Of a stretch of DNA of 64,000 nucleotides, positions 1 to 8,427 are shown piece by piece. The DNA is from CAWFGW01 sp963815495. Lineage in GTDB: Bacteria; Bacteroidota; Bacteroidia; Cytophagales; JAAEPT01. A program made the position numbers and the translations under genes. Below the pieces are notes generated by a model, which searched no databases, was not told where the DNA came from, and saw only the letters and a list, made by a program, of their open reading frames with translations. The first letter of the stretch is position 1; the number at the start of each line of letters is the position of its first letter. Location of the stretch: assembly GCA_963815495.1 (NCBI GenBank), contig CAWFGW010000028.1, positions 124,001 to 188,000 on the forward strand. Reading direction: 5' to 3'.

Positions 1-91
1 AATAGATGGTTTCTATTAAGCGCTTTGTTATTAAGATGTAGTATAAACATTAGGTAACAACCTGTCGTGTATTCAACTAGGTTAGTTTAGA

Positions 92-475
92 CTAAAATTC
101 GTCTTTGAGTCCATCATCATCGTCATCTCCATCATCATCAGTATCTGCGTACGGATCAAACTCAGCATCAGAAGAAGATTCTTCTTCGCTATACTTATCC
201 TGATATTCCTCCTGAACTTCGTCTCTAAGAATACCATCCTCATCATAGTCATCATCATCGCTGATGATTTTCTTTGCTTCGATGATACTCATACGAATTA
301 GGTAGTAATATTCTTCTGCTTCAAATGGAAGTGCCTTTTTCTTTTTTCCTTCCTTGTCTACGTATTCTACTAGGTGGTTATGAAAACCATTCGGATAAGT
401 AAGTTTGATTTGCTCCTGTACTTCTGGAGTTAGTTTTTCATAATCCTTTATTACTCGAGGCTTACTGTTTGACAT
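92..475 (-). CDS. Small acidic-tailed conserved protein of Bacteroidota type
   Basis: A 127-residue protein with no signal peptide and no membrane segment, so probably cytoplasmic. Residues 1-75 are a mixed, foldable region. The rest is extremely acidic, with DDDDYDED near residue 74 and a DTDDDGDDDDDG run before the C-terminus. The N-terminal half has a basic KEGKKKKALPF stretch that could pair with the tail or bind nucleic acid. I recall similar short proteins in Flavobacteria, sometimes loosely labelled DNA primase, but no primase motif is visible and I assign no function. It is the last gene on the minus strand after menB, separated by 146 bp that contain a 12 bp inverted repeat, so it probably has its own promoter. 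Confidence 0.75.
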   Translation of the reverse strand: MSNSKPRVIKDYEKLTPEVQEQIKLTYPNGFHNHLVEYVDKEGKKKKALPFEAEEYYYLIRMSIIEAKKIISDDDDYDEDGILRDEVQEEYQDKYSEEESSSDAEFDPYADTDDDGDDDDDGLKDEF

Positions 476-507
476 TCAGGTGTTTGGTTAATGATTACTT
501 AATTAAC

Positions 508-543
508 ATTCATTTTATAAGCATGAAAATATATAAAATGAAT
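508..543. repeat. 12 bp inverted repeat upstream of the acidic protein gene
   Basis: ATTCATTTTATA at 508-519 and its exact reverse complement at 532-543 flank a 12 base spacer. It lies 33 bp upstream of the start at 475 and 79 bp past the menB stop. No T-run follows on the minus strand, so it fits an operator or mRNA-end hairpin better than a classic terminator. The arms are AT-rich, so chance is possible. Confidence 0.4.
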
Positions 544-621
544 TGTAATGCAATTATGAAGATGAATTCGATTAAAAAAAAATTAGTGGCCATTTTTTTT
601 TAAATTAATTCATTAGTAAAG

Positions 622-1464
622 TTAAGGTAGCCACTTAATATCTTTAAAATTAGGTTTTCGCTTTTCCAGAAAGGCATTTCTACCTTCTTTTGCTTCTTCA
701 GTCATATAAGCTAACCGTGTGGCTTCACCTGCAAAAACTTGTTGGCCAACCATGCCGTCATCCGTTAAATTCATAGCAAATTTCAACATTTTAATGGAAG
801 TAGGTGATTTTTCTAAAATTTCTTGCGCCCATTGGTAGGCGGTGGCTTCTAATTCAGCGTGCGGAATTACTGCATTCACCATTCCCATTTCATAAGCATC
901 TTGGGCAGAATAGTTTCTTCCCAAGAAAAAAATTTCCCGAGCTTTTTTTTGTCCAACCATTTTAGCTAAGTAAGCAGATCCATAACCGCCATCAAAACTG
1001 GTAACATCGGCATCAGTTTGTTTGAATATCGCGTGTTCTTTGCTGGCTAGGGTGAGGTCACAAACTACATGTAAACTATGACCACCACCCACAGCCCAAC
1101 CTGGGACAACGGCAATCACTACTTTTGGCATAAAGCGAATGAGTCGTTGCACTTCAAGTATATTCAAGCGGTGCATGCCATCTTCACCCACATAACCTTG
1201 GTGGCCGCGAGCTTTTTGATCACCACCACTGCAAAACGAATAAATTCCATCTTTAGAGGATGGCCCCTCAGCGGAAAGTAACACCACGCCAATAGAGGTA
1301 TCTTCTTGTGCGTCATAAAAGGCATCATACAATTCACTAGTAGTCTTAGGTCTAAAGGCATTGCGTACATCAGGTCGATTAAAAGCAATACGAGCTACTC
1401 CATTTGCTTTTTTGTAGGTAATGTCTTCGTATGTTTTCGCTATTTTCCAGTCGATTTTAGTCAT
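622..1464 (-). CDS. menB: 1,4-dihydroxy-2-naphthoyl-CoA synthase MenB
   Basis: Crotonase-fold enzyme of 280 residues, normal for MenB. It closes the ring of o-succinylbenzoyl-CoA to give 1,4-dihydroxy-2-naphthoyl-CoA in menaquinone synthesis, in the cytoplasm. Visible family motifs are SGGDQ (about 79-83), the oxyanion-hole segment GWAVGGGHSLH (about 122-132) and TDADVTSFDGGYGSA (about 150-164), which carries the conserved Asp and SFDGGYG signature separating MenB from other enoyl-CoA hydratases. The ATG overlaps the end of menD by 8 bases, so the two are probably translationally coupled. It is the last men gene of the operon. Confidence 0.97.
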   Translation of the reverse strand: MTKIDWKIAKTYEDITYKKANGVARIAFNRPDVRNAFRPKTTSELYDAFYDAQEDTSIGVVLLSAEGPSSKDGIYSFCSGGDQKARGHQGYVGEDGMHRLNILEVQRLIRFMPKVVIAVVPGWAVGGGHSLHVVCDLTLASKEHAIFKQTDADVTSFDGGYGSAYLAKMVGQKKAREIFFLGRNYSAQDAYEMGMVNAVIPHAELEATAYQWAQEILEKSPTSIKMLKFAMNLTDDGMVGQQVFAGEATRLAYMTEEAKEGRNAFLEKRKPNFKDIKWLP

Positions 1465-3112
1465 TGGTCTTGGTGTTATAAGTTTGTTTAAACTGCTTAA
1501 AAAAGGCAGTATTATGAACAGTGTTAGTAGTTATTTCTAATAAGTGAGAATTAGTCAAAGGCTGCATGACAACTTTTAAGGCGTTATTCAATTCCGAATG
1601 ATTCGTACAGCTTGAATACCCCAAATTAAAATCATTTGCGGTATTTTTCCCATTTAAATGCTGTGGGGTCTCAAAATAGGTTTCATGTTCTGGTAAATTG
1701 GCTGGTCCATCGATCATTCTAAAAATACCACCACCGTGGTTGTTCATTAGAATAATCCGTAAATTATTGGGTAAATGATTGTGCCACAAGCCATTTCGGT
1801 CATAGAAAAAAGCAAGATCACCTGTGATTAAAACATTTAATTTATCAGGAGAGGTAATCGCACAGCCGACAGCAGTACTTACACTGCCATCAATGCCACT
1901 GGTGCCTCTGTTACTTCTTACGATTTGGTTTTCGTTCAATAAAAAAGTTAAGTAGTTGACATAACGAATGCTCATACTATTGGCAACATGCAGGGTGCAA
2001 ACTTTTGGAAGCCCTTGTACTACTTGATGGATAGCCGTAAACTCATTCCAGTCAGTTGTTTCTAACGTAGTTTTAAGATGAGTTTTGGCGTTTTCATTAT
2101 GGGTTAACCAATCCTTAGTTACTTCCGATGTAAGGCTTTTGAAGTCCAGTTGATTTAATTGTTCAGAAGGAAATGAATGGGAAATACTTTGAAAGACATC
2201 TACTGGCGTTTCTGTATCAGAGAAGTTCCAATGTGCTTTCGGTTTATTAGCTCTTAAAAACTGTTTTAAGGATTTTGAGAGTATCGCATCTCCCAAACTA
2301 ATGAGTAGGTCAGGTTGCAGGTGTTTTTGTTCTTCATCACTTAATTTCGAGAGAAATAAATCATGCGTATACACACCATTTTTAAGGAGAGCTAAATTGC
2401 TGATGCTTTCGCAAATTATAGGGACATCACATGCATGGAGTTGATTTTTTATTTTCTCACTCATCTCCGTTTGTCCAACTACGATTAAAACATTCTTAAA
2501 TACAGTTAAGTCCGGGAGAGGAGGAGAGTGCAACGGTTCCTTTTTGGTCTGGTTAAGTGTGAAAGGAGAAAAATTAAGCGTTTCATTCTTCTCAGGATAA
2601 AAAGGTTCTCGAATAGGAACATTCACATGAACTGGGCCTTGAGGCAATGCTTGTGCTAAGTCAATGGCATCGGCTAGTAGTTGATGAGCAACCTCTAGAT
2701 TCGCGTCAATTGGAAAAGAAAAACTCTGTTTGATATGGTTCGCGTAAAGGTTTTCTTGACGAATAGTTTGTCCATCACCTTGGTCTATTAATTCTGGTGG
2801 GCGGTCCGCGGTGAAAACTAACAAGGGGATTTGTTGATAATAGGCTTCAGTAATAGCTGGATAATAATTGACAGCTGCAGTACCCGAGGTACATACAATC
2901 GCTACGGTTGTTTTGGTTTCTAACGCCATCCCTAAGGCGATAAAAGCAGCAGAACGTTCATCTGGAACCACAAAAGTTTCAACTTCTGGGTGTCTGGCAA
3001 AGGAGACAGTAATGGGTGCACAACGTGACCCTGGCGATAGAACTACTCGCTGAATGCCTTTTTGAGCACAAACAGCAGCTATATCGTGAATTTGTTGGAG
3101 ATTACTGTGCAT
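1457..3112 (-). CDS. menD: SEPHCHC synthase MenD (thiamine diphosphate enzyme)
   Basis: A 551-residue thiamine-diphosphate enzyme that joins isochorismate and 2-oxoglutarate, with loss of CO2, to make SEPHCHC, the second step of menaquinone synthesis. The N-terminal Pyr domain shows SPGSR (26-30), the DERSAAF segment holding the catalytic Glu (51-57) and the SGTAAVNYYPA stretch (76-86). The C-terminal PP domain shows GDLAFFYDRNGLWH followed by MNNHGGGIF, the Mg-diphosphate binding region. It starts 3 bases after the menF stop and overlaps menB by 8 bases, so it is mid-operon. Length and motifs are complete. Confidence 0.97.
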   Translation of the reverse strand: MHSNLQQIHDIAAVCAQKGIQRVVLSPGSRCAPITVSFARHPEVETFVVPDERSAAFIALGMALETKTTVAIVCTSGTAAVNYYPAITEAYYQQIPLLVFTADRPPELIDQGDGQTIRQENLYANHIKQSFSFPIDANLEVAHQLLADAIDLAQALPQGPVHVNVPIREPFYPEKNETLNFSPFTLNQTKKEPLHSPPLPDLTVFKNVLIVVGQTEMSEKIKNQLHACDVPIICESISNLALLKNGVYTHDLFLSKLSDEEQKHLQPDLLISLGDAILSKSLKQFLRANKPKAHWNFSDTETPVDVFQSISHSFPSEQLNQLDFKSLTSEVTKDWLTHNENAKTHLKTTLETTDWNEFTAIHQVVQGLPKVCTLHVANSMSIRYVNYLTFLLNENQIVRSNRGTSGIDGSVSTAVGCAITSPDKLNVLITGDLAFFYDRNGLWHNHLPNNLRIILMNNHGGGIFRMIDGPANLPEHETYFETPQHLNGKNTANDFNLGYSSCTNHSELNNALKVVMQPLTNSHLLEITTNTVHNTAFFKQFKQTYNTKTND

Positions 3113-3115
3113 AGT

Positions 3116-4288
3116 TTAATTGAAAAGCTTGCCTAATACTTCGCACTTTTGTTCGGTCTCGATCCATTCTTTTTCAGGATCTGAATCTTCCGTTATGCCC
3201 GCACCTGCATAAAATACCAATTGATTTTTAGTGATTTCTACACAGCGAAGGTTAACGTATATAGTTGTTTCGTTTTCTATGTTTACTGGGCCTAAAAAAC
3301 CACTGTAAAACCGTCTTTCATGTCTTTCATGCTGGTGAATAAAAGCTAGTGCGTTTTTTTTAGGCATTCCGCATACAGCCGAAGTCGGGTGTAGCAGTTC
3401 TAACATTTGAGTACCTAACTTTGGGAAATCCACTTCATTCATGTTCACATGAAATTCCGTTTTTAAATGGAGTAAATTCCCGGCTTTTATAGTTTTCGGA
3501 CCAATGTCTTCAAACTCTCTTAACCGAATTGACTTTAAACAATGCGTGATGTAACGGGAAACCAATGCTTGTTCTTCAATCTCTTTTTGAGTCCAAACAG
3601 CTGTTTTAATCTCTTTAGATTCATCATAGTATTGGGTTCCTGCCAAAGCAACTGTTTTAAACTGTCGATTTTCGTCAATACAGATTAATATTTCAGGACT
3701 TGCGCCCATCCATGTTCCTGTTTCAGGCGAAGTAACAAAGGACACAAAGGCATTAGGATAAAGCGAAGCTATTTCTAAAAACTTGGAGATGGTATCCAGT
3801 TCCTGGTGATGTTGTTTTGTTTTTGTTTTAGAAACAATCACCTTTTTTAAGCCAGTGTGGGCAATTTCTTCTTTTGCGGAAATTACTCCGTGAAGGTAGT
3901 CGTCTTTTAAAGTGTCTTTACCCTCGTAGTGAATGTGATAAAGCAATGAGTGTTGCTTTTCATGATTGTTTAAACAATACTCCTCAAAATTTTCATGAGC
4001 TATTAAGGGCTTAAACTCTTTTTCATTGAGTTGGTACAAAATACTTGATTCAAAAAATAATGTTTCATTAAGGTGCTCATTTTTAAAAGGAGAAACACAA
4101 AAACCAGGACGTGAAGTTTCTACTTCTATTTTTCCCTGATGTGGCGGTTTACTGTTGAGGGAAATGAAAAAGCTAGAGGATAATGGGTTTTTCCATACAG
4201 CTATTCCATAGGAGTTATTAAGCGCAAATTGGATAGCGTTGTTTAAAAAAAGAGTTCGGTCAACGGGATGTGATACTAACGTCTTCAA
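3116..4288 (-). CDS. menF: Isochorismate synthase MenF, TTG start
   Basis: A chorismate-binding enzyme of 390 residues that converts chorismate to isochorismate, the entry step of menaquinone synthesis. An EntC role for a siderophore is possible in principle, but menD and menB follow directly. The C-terminal half has the chorismate-binding signatures: GTQYYDESKEIK, HPTSAVCGMPKK, RRFYSGFLGPV and AGAGITEDSDPEKEWIETEQK, ending near the usual catalytic Glu. The start is TTG at 4288. The codon directly upstream is the stop TAG and no in-frame ATG exists in the N-terminal region, so the non-ATG start is forced. The preceding thioesterase gene stops 5 bases upstream. Confidence 0.93.
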   Translation of the reverse strand: MKTLVSHPVDRTLFLNNAIQFALNNSYGIAVWKNPLSSSFFISLNSKPPHQGKIEVETSRPGFCVSPFKNEHLNETLFFESSILYQLNEKEFKPLIAHENFEEYCLNNHEKQHSLLYHIHYEGKDTLKDDYLHGVISAKEEIAHTGLKKVIVSKTKTKQHHQELDTISKFLEIASLYPNAFVSFVTSPETGTWMGASPEILICIDENRQFKTVALAGTQYYDESKEIKTAVWTQKEIEEQALVSRYITHCLKSIRLREFEDIGPKTIKAGNLLHLKTEFHVNMNEVDFPKLGTQMLELLHPTSAVCGMPKKNALAFIHQHERHERRFYSGFLGPVNIENETTIYVNLRCVEITKNQLVFYAGAGITEDSDPEKEWIETEQKCEVLGKLFN

Positions 4289-4293
4289 CTAGT

Positions 4294-4722
4294 TTATTTT
4301 CTATCCAACACTGCTACTGTTAACCGGCTGACACACACTAATTCACCCTTGTTGTTGGTGAGGTCAATTTGCCAAATGTGTGTGCTCTTTCCTAAATGCA
4401 CAATTTTCGCTTTGCCGTAGACATATCCATCGTGTGCCGATTTAATGTGGTTGGCGTTAATCTCCAATCCTACACTTATCTTTTTGTTTAAATCAATGCA
4501 TAAACTTGAGGCAACACTTCCTAATGTTTCTGCTAACACTACGGAAGCACCCCCATGAAGAATGTTCATTGGTTGCATTGTTCTGTGATCCACGGGCATT
4601 TTTCCACTTAAAAAATTATCACCTATTTCAGTGTACTCGATATCCAAGTGAGTAATCATGTTCCCACGGTACTTTTCATTGAGTAAATCTATGGTGATAT
4701 GTTTTGGGAATATTTTTTCCAT
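4294..4722 (-). CDS. Hotdog-fold thioesterase, probable DHNA-CoA thioesterase
   Basis: A 142-residue hotdog protein of the PaaI/YdiI type. The motif HGGASVVLAETLGS near residues 56-69 has the catalytic Glu on the central helix, and the C-terminal half has the family's alternating strands. First gene of the men operon, 5 bases before menF. By position it should release 1,4-dihydroxy-2-naphthoate from its CoA ester, the step after MenB; that assignment is inference from context, as the family also hydrolyses phenylacetyl- and other acyl-CoAs. The 114 bp gap to the divergent phosphatase gene must hold promoters for both directions. TTGACG followed by TAAATTTA on the minus strand is a weak match to the Bacteroidota consensus. 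Confidence 0.85.
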   Translation of the reverse strand: MEKIFPKHITIDLLNEKYRGNMITHLDIEYTEIGDNFLSGKMPVDHRTMQPMNILHGGASVVLAETLGSVASSLCIDLNKKISVGLEINANHIKSAHDGYVYGKAKIVHLGKSTHIWQIDLTNNKGELVCVSRLTVAVLDRK

Positions 4723-4836
4723 GTGATGAATTAAGCTTGGTAAGTGTCTGTTTGGAGTTTAAAATGATTAAATTTACACCTCGTCTAACGTCAATTACGA
4801 CACGATTATCACCCACCTGAACAAAACTAGTAGAAA

Positions 4837-5460
4837 ATGGTTTCAAAAAAAATTTACATTGTACGCCACGGACAAACAGATTATAATAAAAACGGGATTT
4901 TACAAGGTAAGGGGGTAAATGCACCGTTAAATGAAAGAGGGAGGCAACAGGCAAAGGCATTTTTTGAATCCTATAAAGAGGAAGGCTTCAAAATTATTTA
5001 CACATCTACATTGCAACGCACCACAGAATCTGTGCAGTCGTTTATCGATTTGGGTATAGAAACCAGTCAGCAAGAAGGGTTGTGTGAAATTAGTTGGGGA
5101 ACATCAGACGGAAGCGTTATCGCAGAGTTTCCTGAGTATTTAGAAATTTGTGGCAAATGGACAAAAGGAGAAGTAGCCTTAAAAGCTATGGATGGTGAAA
5201 GCCCGATGGAAGTGGCCGAGAGACAACTCCCGGTAATTGATTTAATAAAATCATCGCCTCATGATAAAGTGTTGGTATGTATGCACGGACGAGCAATTCG
5301 TATTTTACTTTGCCAATTGTTAGGTAAAGATTTAATCCAGATGGATGATTATCACCACCACAATTTAGGTTTATATGTTGTCAACTTTGATGGTAAACAA
5401 TTTGAGTTGGAAACATATAATTCAGTTAAGCATTTAGAAAAAGCAGGGTTGGTAGATTGA
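4837..5460 (+). CDS. Histidine phosphatase family protein (phosphoglycerate mutase-like)
   Basis: A 207-residue member of the histidine phosphatase superfamily. The N-terminal motif VRHGQTDYNKNG contains the RHG triad whose His is phosphorylated in catalysis. The second catalytic His lies in VCMHGRAIRILL near residues 147-158, and the acid/base Glu is probably in the EGLCEISWGTSDG stretch. No signal peptide is seen, so it is cytoplasmic. The family covers cofactor-dependent phosphoglycerate mutases, alpha-ribazole phosphatase and broad phosphatases; the substrate cannot be told here and no cobalamin genes are nearby. Divergent from the men operon. Confidence 0.88.
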   Translation: MVSKKIYIVRHGQTDYNKNGILQGKGVNAPLNERGRQQAKAFFESYKEEGFKIIYTSTLQRTTESVQSFIDLGIETSQQEGLCEISWGTSDGSVIAEFPEYLEICGKWTKGEVALKAMDGESPMEVAERQLPVIDLIKSSPHDKVLVCMHGRAIRILLCQLLGKDLIQMDDYHHHNLGLYVVNFDGKQFELETYNSVKHLEKAGLVD

Positions 5461-5722
5461 GGAGTACTGAGTAACTAGTATCGAGTACAGAGAATTGAGA
5501 TTGAAGTAAAGGGTGTAATTATTAAAATTTTGATATGAAATCATCAAGATTTTTTTTGTGAAAAAACAGCAAACCTTAAATGTGAAAGAAAACCAGTACA
5601 AATTTGTATGTTGATACAATAAGTGTTGTGAACTGGAAGGCGAGTTAATTAGCTCATAGCTAACCTCTAACCACTAACTTATTTCACCACTCACTACTCA
5701 CATCTAACCAATAACTACTCAC

Positions 5723-5764
5723 TACTCAGTACTCAGTACTCAGTACTCAGTATTCAATACTCCA
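5723..5764. repeat. TACTCAG heptad tandem repeat
   Basis: Four exact copies of TACTCAG at 5723-5750 are followed by two degenerate copies (TATTCAA, TACTCCA) and preceded by related ACTCACTACTCA text. A degenerate inverted version (GAGTACTGAGTA) sits at about 5461-5495. The repeat ends only 7 bp before the -33 TTG of the E2 promoter, so copy-number change could alter the promoter context. Confidence 0.75.
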
Positions 5765-5771
5765 TAAAAAC

Positions 5772-5802
5772 TTGTGAAATGATATTTATTGGTTTATTTT
5801 TG
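5772..5802 (+). promoter_or_regulatory. Bacteroidota-type promoter for the pyruvate dehydrogenase E2 gene
   Basis: TTG at 5772-5774 and TATTTTTG at 5795-5802 are separated by 20 bases. This matches the known Bacteroidota primary-sigma consensus TTG-N(17-23)-TAnnTTTG exactly. Transcription would start near 5809, leaving about 20 bases of leader before the ATG at 5831. Confidence 0.75.
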
Positions 5803-5830
5803 ACCGTTTACAAATTAGAGTGAGATAGAC

Positions 5831-7471
5831 ATGGCAGAACTAATTAAAATGCCTAAGATGAGCGACACCATGACCGAAGGGGTGATTGCTGAATGGCATA
5901 AAAAAGTAGGAGATAAAGTATCATCAGGAGATATTTTGGCTGAAGTTGAAACTGACAAAGCCACTATGGAACTCGAGTCCTACGATGATGGCGTACTTTT
6001 ACACATCGGAGCAAAAAAAGGAGAAGGTGTACCTATTGACGCAATGATTGCAATCATTGGAGAAGAAGGTGAAGATATCAGTGATTTGTTATCCGGTAGC
6101 GGCTCTTCTGAACCTAAGAAAGAAGAAAAAGAATCGAAAGAGGAAGCACCTGCGGAGGAAGAGGAGAGCGATTCTTCAGCATCAGAGGAAATAGATCTTT
6201 CTGAGATTAATGCGGAGGCGATTAGAATGCCAAAGATGACAGATACCATGACCGAAGCTACTTTTGTCGGTTGGGAAAAGAAAGTAGGTGATAAAGTGTC
6301 TACCGGAGATGTGTTAGCTGAAGTAGAAACCGATAAAGCGACAATGGAGTTAGAGTCTTACTCTGATGGAACATTGTTATATATAGGTGTTGAAGCAGGA
6401 TCGGCTATTCCAATTAATGGAATTGTGGCTATAGTGGGTGAAGAAGGAGCCAACTTTCAAGCCATCTTAGATGCTGAAAAATCAAAAAGTAATTCTAAGC
6501 CAGCACCAAAGAAAGAAAAAGAAGAGAAAAACGAGAAAAAAGGTGATTCTAAACCAGCTGCTAGTGCTACACCAGCTCCAAAAGCGGCAACCACTTCTAA
6601 TGCAAAGAGCAATGGAAATAGTGATGGTAGAACAAAAGCATCGCCTTTGGCTAAAAAATTAGCTGAGGACAAAGGAATTGCTTTAGATCAAGTAACTGGT
6701 TCTGGTCCTAATGGAAGAATCATTAAAGCAGACATCGAAGGATTTACTCCATCGGCAGCAGCTGTTTCAGGTGGTGCTGCAGTGGGCGTGGAAAGTTCGG
6801 AAGAAATTCCAATGAACAGCATGCGTAAAGCAATTGCTAGAAATTTGTCAGCTAGTCAGTTTGGTGCACCGCACTTTTACTTGACCATGGATATTGACAT
6901 GGAGAAAGCTATGGCTGCTCGTGCGTCCATGAATGAAGTGGCACCAGTAAAAATATCATTTAACGACATGGTTGTGAAAGCAGTGGCTGCGTCATTGAAA
7001 CAGCATCCAATGGTCAACTCTACAGTAGCTGAGGATGCGGTTACCGTTCATAGCCACATTCATGTTGGTGTAGCTGTTGCAATCAAAGACGGATTAGTAG
7101 TACCAGTAATTAAACATACAGACGCGCTTTCTTTATCTCAAATTTCTACATCAGTAAAAGATTTAGCTGGTAGAGCAAAAGATAAAAAATTGGGTATGGA
7201 TGAGATGCAAGGAGCAACATTCACCATCTCCAACTTAGGGATGTTTGGCATTGAATCATTTACTTCAATCATTAATGCTCCAGCCTCGTGTATTATGGCG
7301 ATTGGTGGTATTAAAGAAGTACCCGTAGTGAAAAATGGACAGATAGTTCCTGGTAATATCATGAAAGTAACCATGACCTGTGATCACCGATCAGTTGATG
7401 GTGCTATTGGAGCTGCTTTCCTTCAAACATTTAAAGGTTTGTTGGAAGATCCAGTTAGAATATTAATATAA
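5831..7471 (+). CDS. aceF: Pyruvate dehydrogenase complex E2, dihydrolipoamide acetyltransferase
   Basis: A 546-residue E2 that transfers acetyl groups from lipoyl arms to CoA in the pyruvate dehydrogenase complex. Two lipoyl domains lie at about 3-76 and 132-206, each with the lipoylated Lys in VETDKATMELES (K43 and about K169). Ala/Pro/Lys-rich linkers follow each. A peripheral subunit-binding domain is at about 267-302 (ASPLAKKLAEDKGI, GSGPNGRI). The catalytic domain fills about 320-546 with the CDHRSVDG motif (His near 519, Asp near 523). The double lipoyl repeat and motif set favour pyruvate over 2-oxoglutarate E2. E1 and E3 genes are not in the window. It has its own upstream promoter and a terminator just downstream. 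Confidence 0.95.
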   Translation: MAELIKMPKMSDTMTEGVIAEWHKKVGDKVSSGDILAEVETDKATMELESYDDGVLLHIGAKKGEGVPIDAMIAIIGEEGEDISDLLSGSGSSEPKKEEKESKEEAPAEEEESDSSASEEIDLSEINAEAIRMPKMTDTMTEATFVGWEKKVGDKVSTGDVLAEVETDKATMELESYSDGTLLYIGVEAGSAIPINGIVAIVGEEGANFQAILDAEKSKSNSKPAPKKEKEEKNEKKGDSKPAASATPAPKAATTSNAKSNGNSDGRTKASPLAKKLAEDKGIALDQVTGSGPNGRIIKADIEGFTPSAAAVSGGAAVGVESSEEIPMNSMRKAIARNLSASQFGAPHFYLTMDIDMEKAMAARASMNEVAPVKISFNDMVVKAVAASLKQHPMVNSTVAEDAVTVHSHIHVGVAVAIKDGLVVPVIKHTDALSLSQISTSVKDLAGRAKDKKLGMDEMQGATFTISNLGMFGIESFTSIINAPASCIMAIGGIKEVPVVKNGQIVPGNIMKVTMTCDHRSVDGAIGAAFLQTFKGLLEDPVRILI

Positions 7472-7492
7472 GTTATTCAAGATTTGTACAGA

Positions 7493-7524
7493 AGCCTCTC
7501 TTTAGTAATATTGAGGGGCTTTTT
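7493..7524 (+). terminator. Rho-independent terminator between aceF and hslV
   Basis: AGCCTCTC (7493-7500) pairs with GAGGGGCT (7513-7520), with one G-T wobble and a 12 base loop, followed by TTTTT. It starts 22 bases after the aceF stop and its T-run ends 14 bases before the ATG chosen for hslV, with another in-frame ATG at 7529. Confidence 0.75.
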
Positions 7525-7537
7525 ATTTATGAAAGAA

Positions 7538-8077
7538 ATGGAAAAAATTAGATCAACAACAGTCGTAGCTGTTAAACATAATGGTAAAGTGGCTATTGCG
7601 GCAGATGGACAGGCTACACTCGGAAATACAGTTGCAAAAAGTAATGTGAAAAAAATTCGCAAACTGGCGGATGGAAACATTGTTACAGGGTTTGCAGGAA
7701 GCACTGCTGATGCGTTCACGTTACTAGAGCGCTTTGATGAGAAGTTAAAAGCCTATAGCGGAAACATGAAACGTGCAGCAATTGAGTTGGCGAAAGATTG
7801 GCGTACCGATCGTTATTTAAGAAAGCTGGAGGCCATGATGATAGTTGCTTCTAAAGATGAAATTTTAATTGTTTCTGGTACTGGAGATGTGATTGATCCT
7901 GATAATGATATCGCTACAATTGGTTCAGGAAGCATGTATGCGCAAGCGGCAGCTTTGGCTATGAAAAAGCATGCCTCACACCTTTCCGCAAAAGAAATTG
8001 TGGAGGAGTCCTTACATATTGCAGCAGACATTTGTATTTATACCAACCATAACATCGTTTTAGAAGAAGTAAATTAG
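7538..8077 (+). CDS. hslV: ATP-dependent protease subunit HslV
   Basis: Peptidase subunit of the HslUV (ClpQY) protease, a bacterial relative of the proteasome beta subunit. After a very short propeptide the conserved N-terminal Thr begins TTVVAVKHNGKVAIAADGQAT, and the later GFAGSTADAFTLLERFD and GSGSMYAQAAALAM segments are typical HslV. The open frame runs up to a TTG at 7484, but 7484-7528 is the aceF terminator. ATGs at 7529 and 7538 are both possible; 7538 gives the usual spacing MEKIRSTT. The partner ATPase HslU is not in the window, unlike the common hslVU operon. arsC follows after 2 bases. Confidence 0.93.
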   Translation: MEKIRSTTVVAVKHNGKVAIAADGQATLGNTVAKSNVKKIRKLADGNIVTGFAGSTADAFTLLERFDEKLKAYSGNMKRAAIELAKDWRTDRYLRKLEAMMIVASKDEILIVSGTGDVIDPDNDIATIGSGSMYAQAAALAMKKHASHLSAKEIVEESLHIAADICIYTNHNIVLEEVN

Positions 8078-8079
8078 AA

Positions 8080-8421
8080 ATGAAAATATACCATAATCCT
8101 CGATGTGCAAAAAGTCGTAAAACCTTACAACTTATAGAAGAAAAAGGTATTGATGTTGAAGTAATTGAGTATTTAAAAACAATACCTTCTAAAAAAGAGC
8201 TACATCTACTTTTAAAAAAATTAGGTTTGAAAGCTTCTGAAATTATACGTAAGAATGAGGCTGTTTTTAAAGAAAAATTTAAAGGAAAAGTGTTGTCCGA
8301 AGAAGAATGGGTAGACGCGATGATTGCCAACCCTAAATTAATTGAACGACCGATAGTCGTAAAAGGGGGGCACGCGGTTTTAGGAAGACCACCTGAGAAG
8401 GTGAATGAGCTTTTAAAATAA
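8080..8421 (+). CDS. arsC: ArsC-family arsenate reductase
   Basis: A 113-residue thioredoxin-fold protein of the glutaredoxin-dependent ArsC family. YHNPRCAKSRKTL at the N-terminus holds the single catalytic Cys (residue 9) followed by the basic Lys/Arg pocket, and RPIVVKGGHAVLGRPPE near the C-terminus has the substrate-binding Arg and the GRPPE motif. It would reduce arsenate to arsenite. No arsenite pump or ArsR is nearby, so a general redox role (YffB/Spx-like relative) is also possible. It starts 2 bases after hslV and is presumably cotranscribed with it. Confidence 0.9.
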   Translation: MKIYHNPRCAKSRKTLQLIEEKGIDVEVIEYLKTIPSKKELHLLLKKLGLKASEIIRKNEAVFKEKFKGKVLSEEEWVDAMIANPKLIERPIVVKGGHAVLGRPPEKVNELLK

Positions 8422-8427
8422 AAAAAA

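Larger units (their letters stand above)
5461..5830. other. 370 bp intergenic region with pyrimidine-rich tandem repeats
   Basis: No convincing coding region. It begins with a degenerate GAGTACTGAGTAACTAGTAT stretch, close to the reverse complement of the TACTCAG heptads found at 5723-5750. The middle is A/T-rich, and 5650-5765 is a low-complexity CTAACCACTAACT/ACTCACTACTCA tract. The last 60 bp hold the promoter of the E2 gene. Confidence 0.6.

Noticed and set aside
1..91. A gene or RNA at the left edge
   Set aside because: Ninety bases of AT-rich sequence with no frame or motif that can be supported.
622..1491. Other-strand and other-frame open frames over menB and elsewhere
   Set aside because: They overlap well-supported genes completely and have no independent coding features; the same applies to those over aceF, gyrA, the giant genes and the tamB-like gene.
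5434..5619. 61-codon minus-strand frame after the histidine phosphatase
   Set aside because: Runs through AT-rich repeat sequence and into the phosphatase gene; residue mix is Tyr/Phe/Asn-heavy, as expected from random AT-rich DNA.
5723..5764. Possible CRISPR-like array at the TACTCAG repeats
   Set aside because: Units are 7 bp with no spacers and there are no cas genes; it is a simple tandem repeat.
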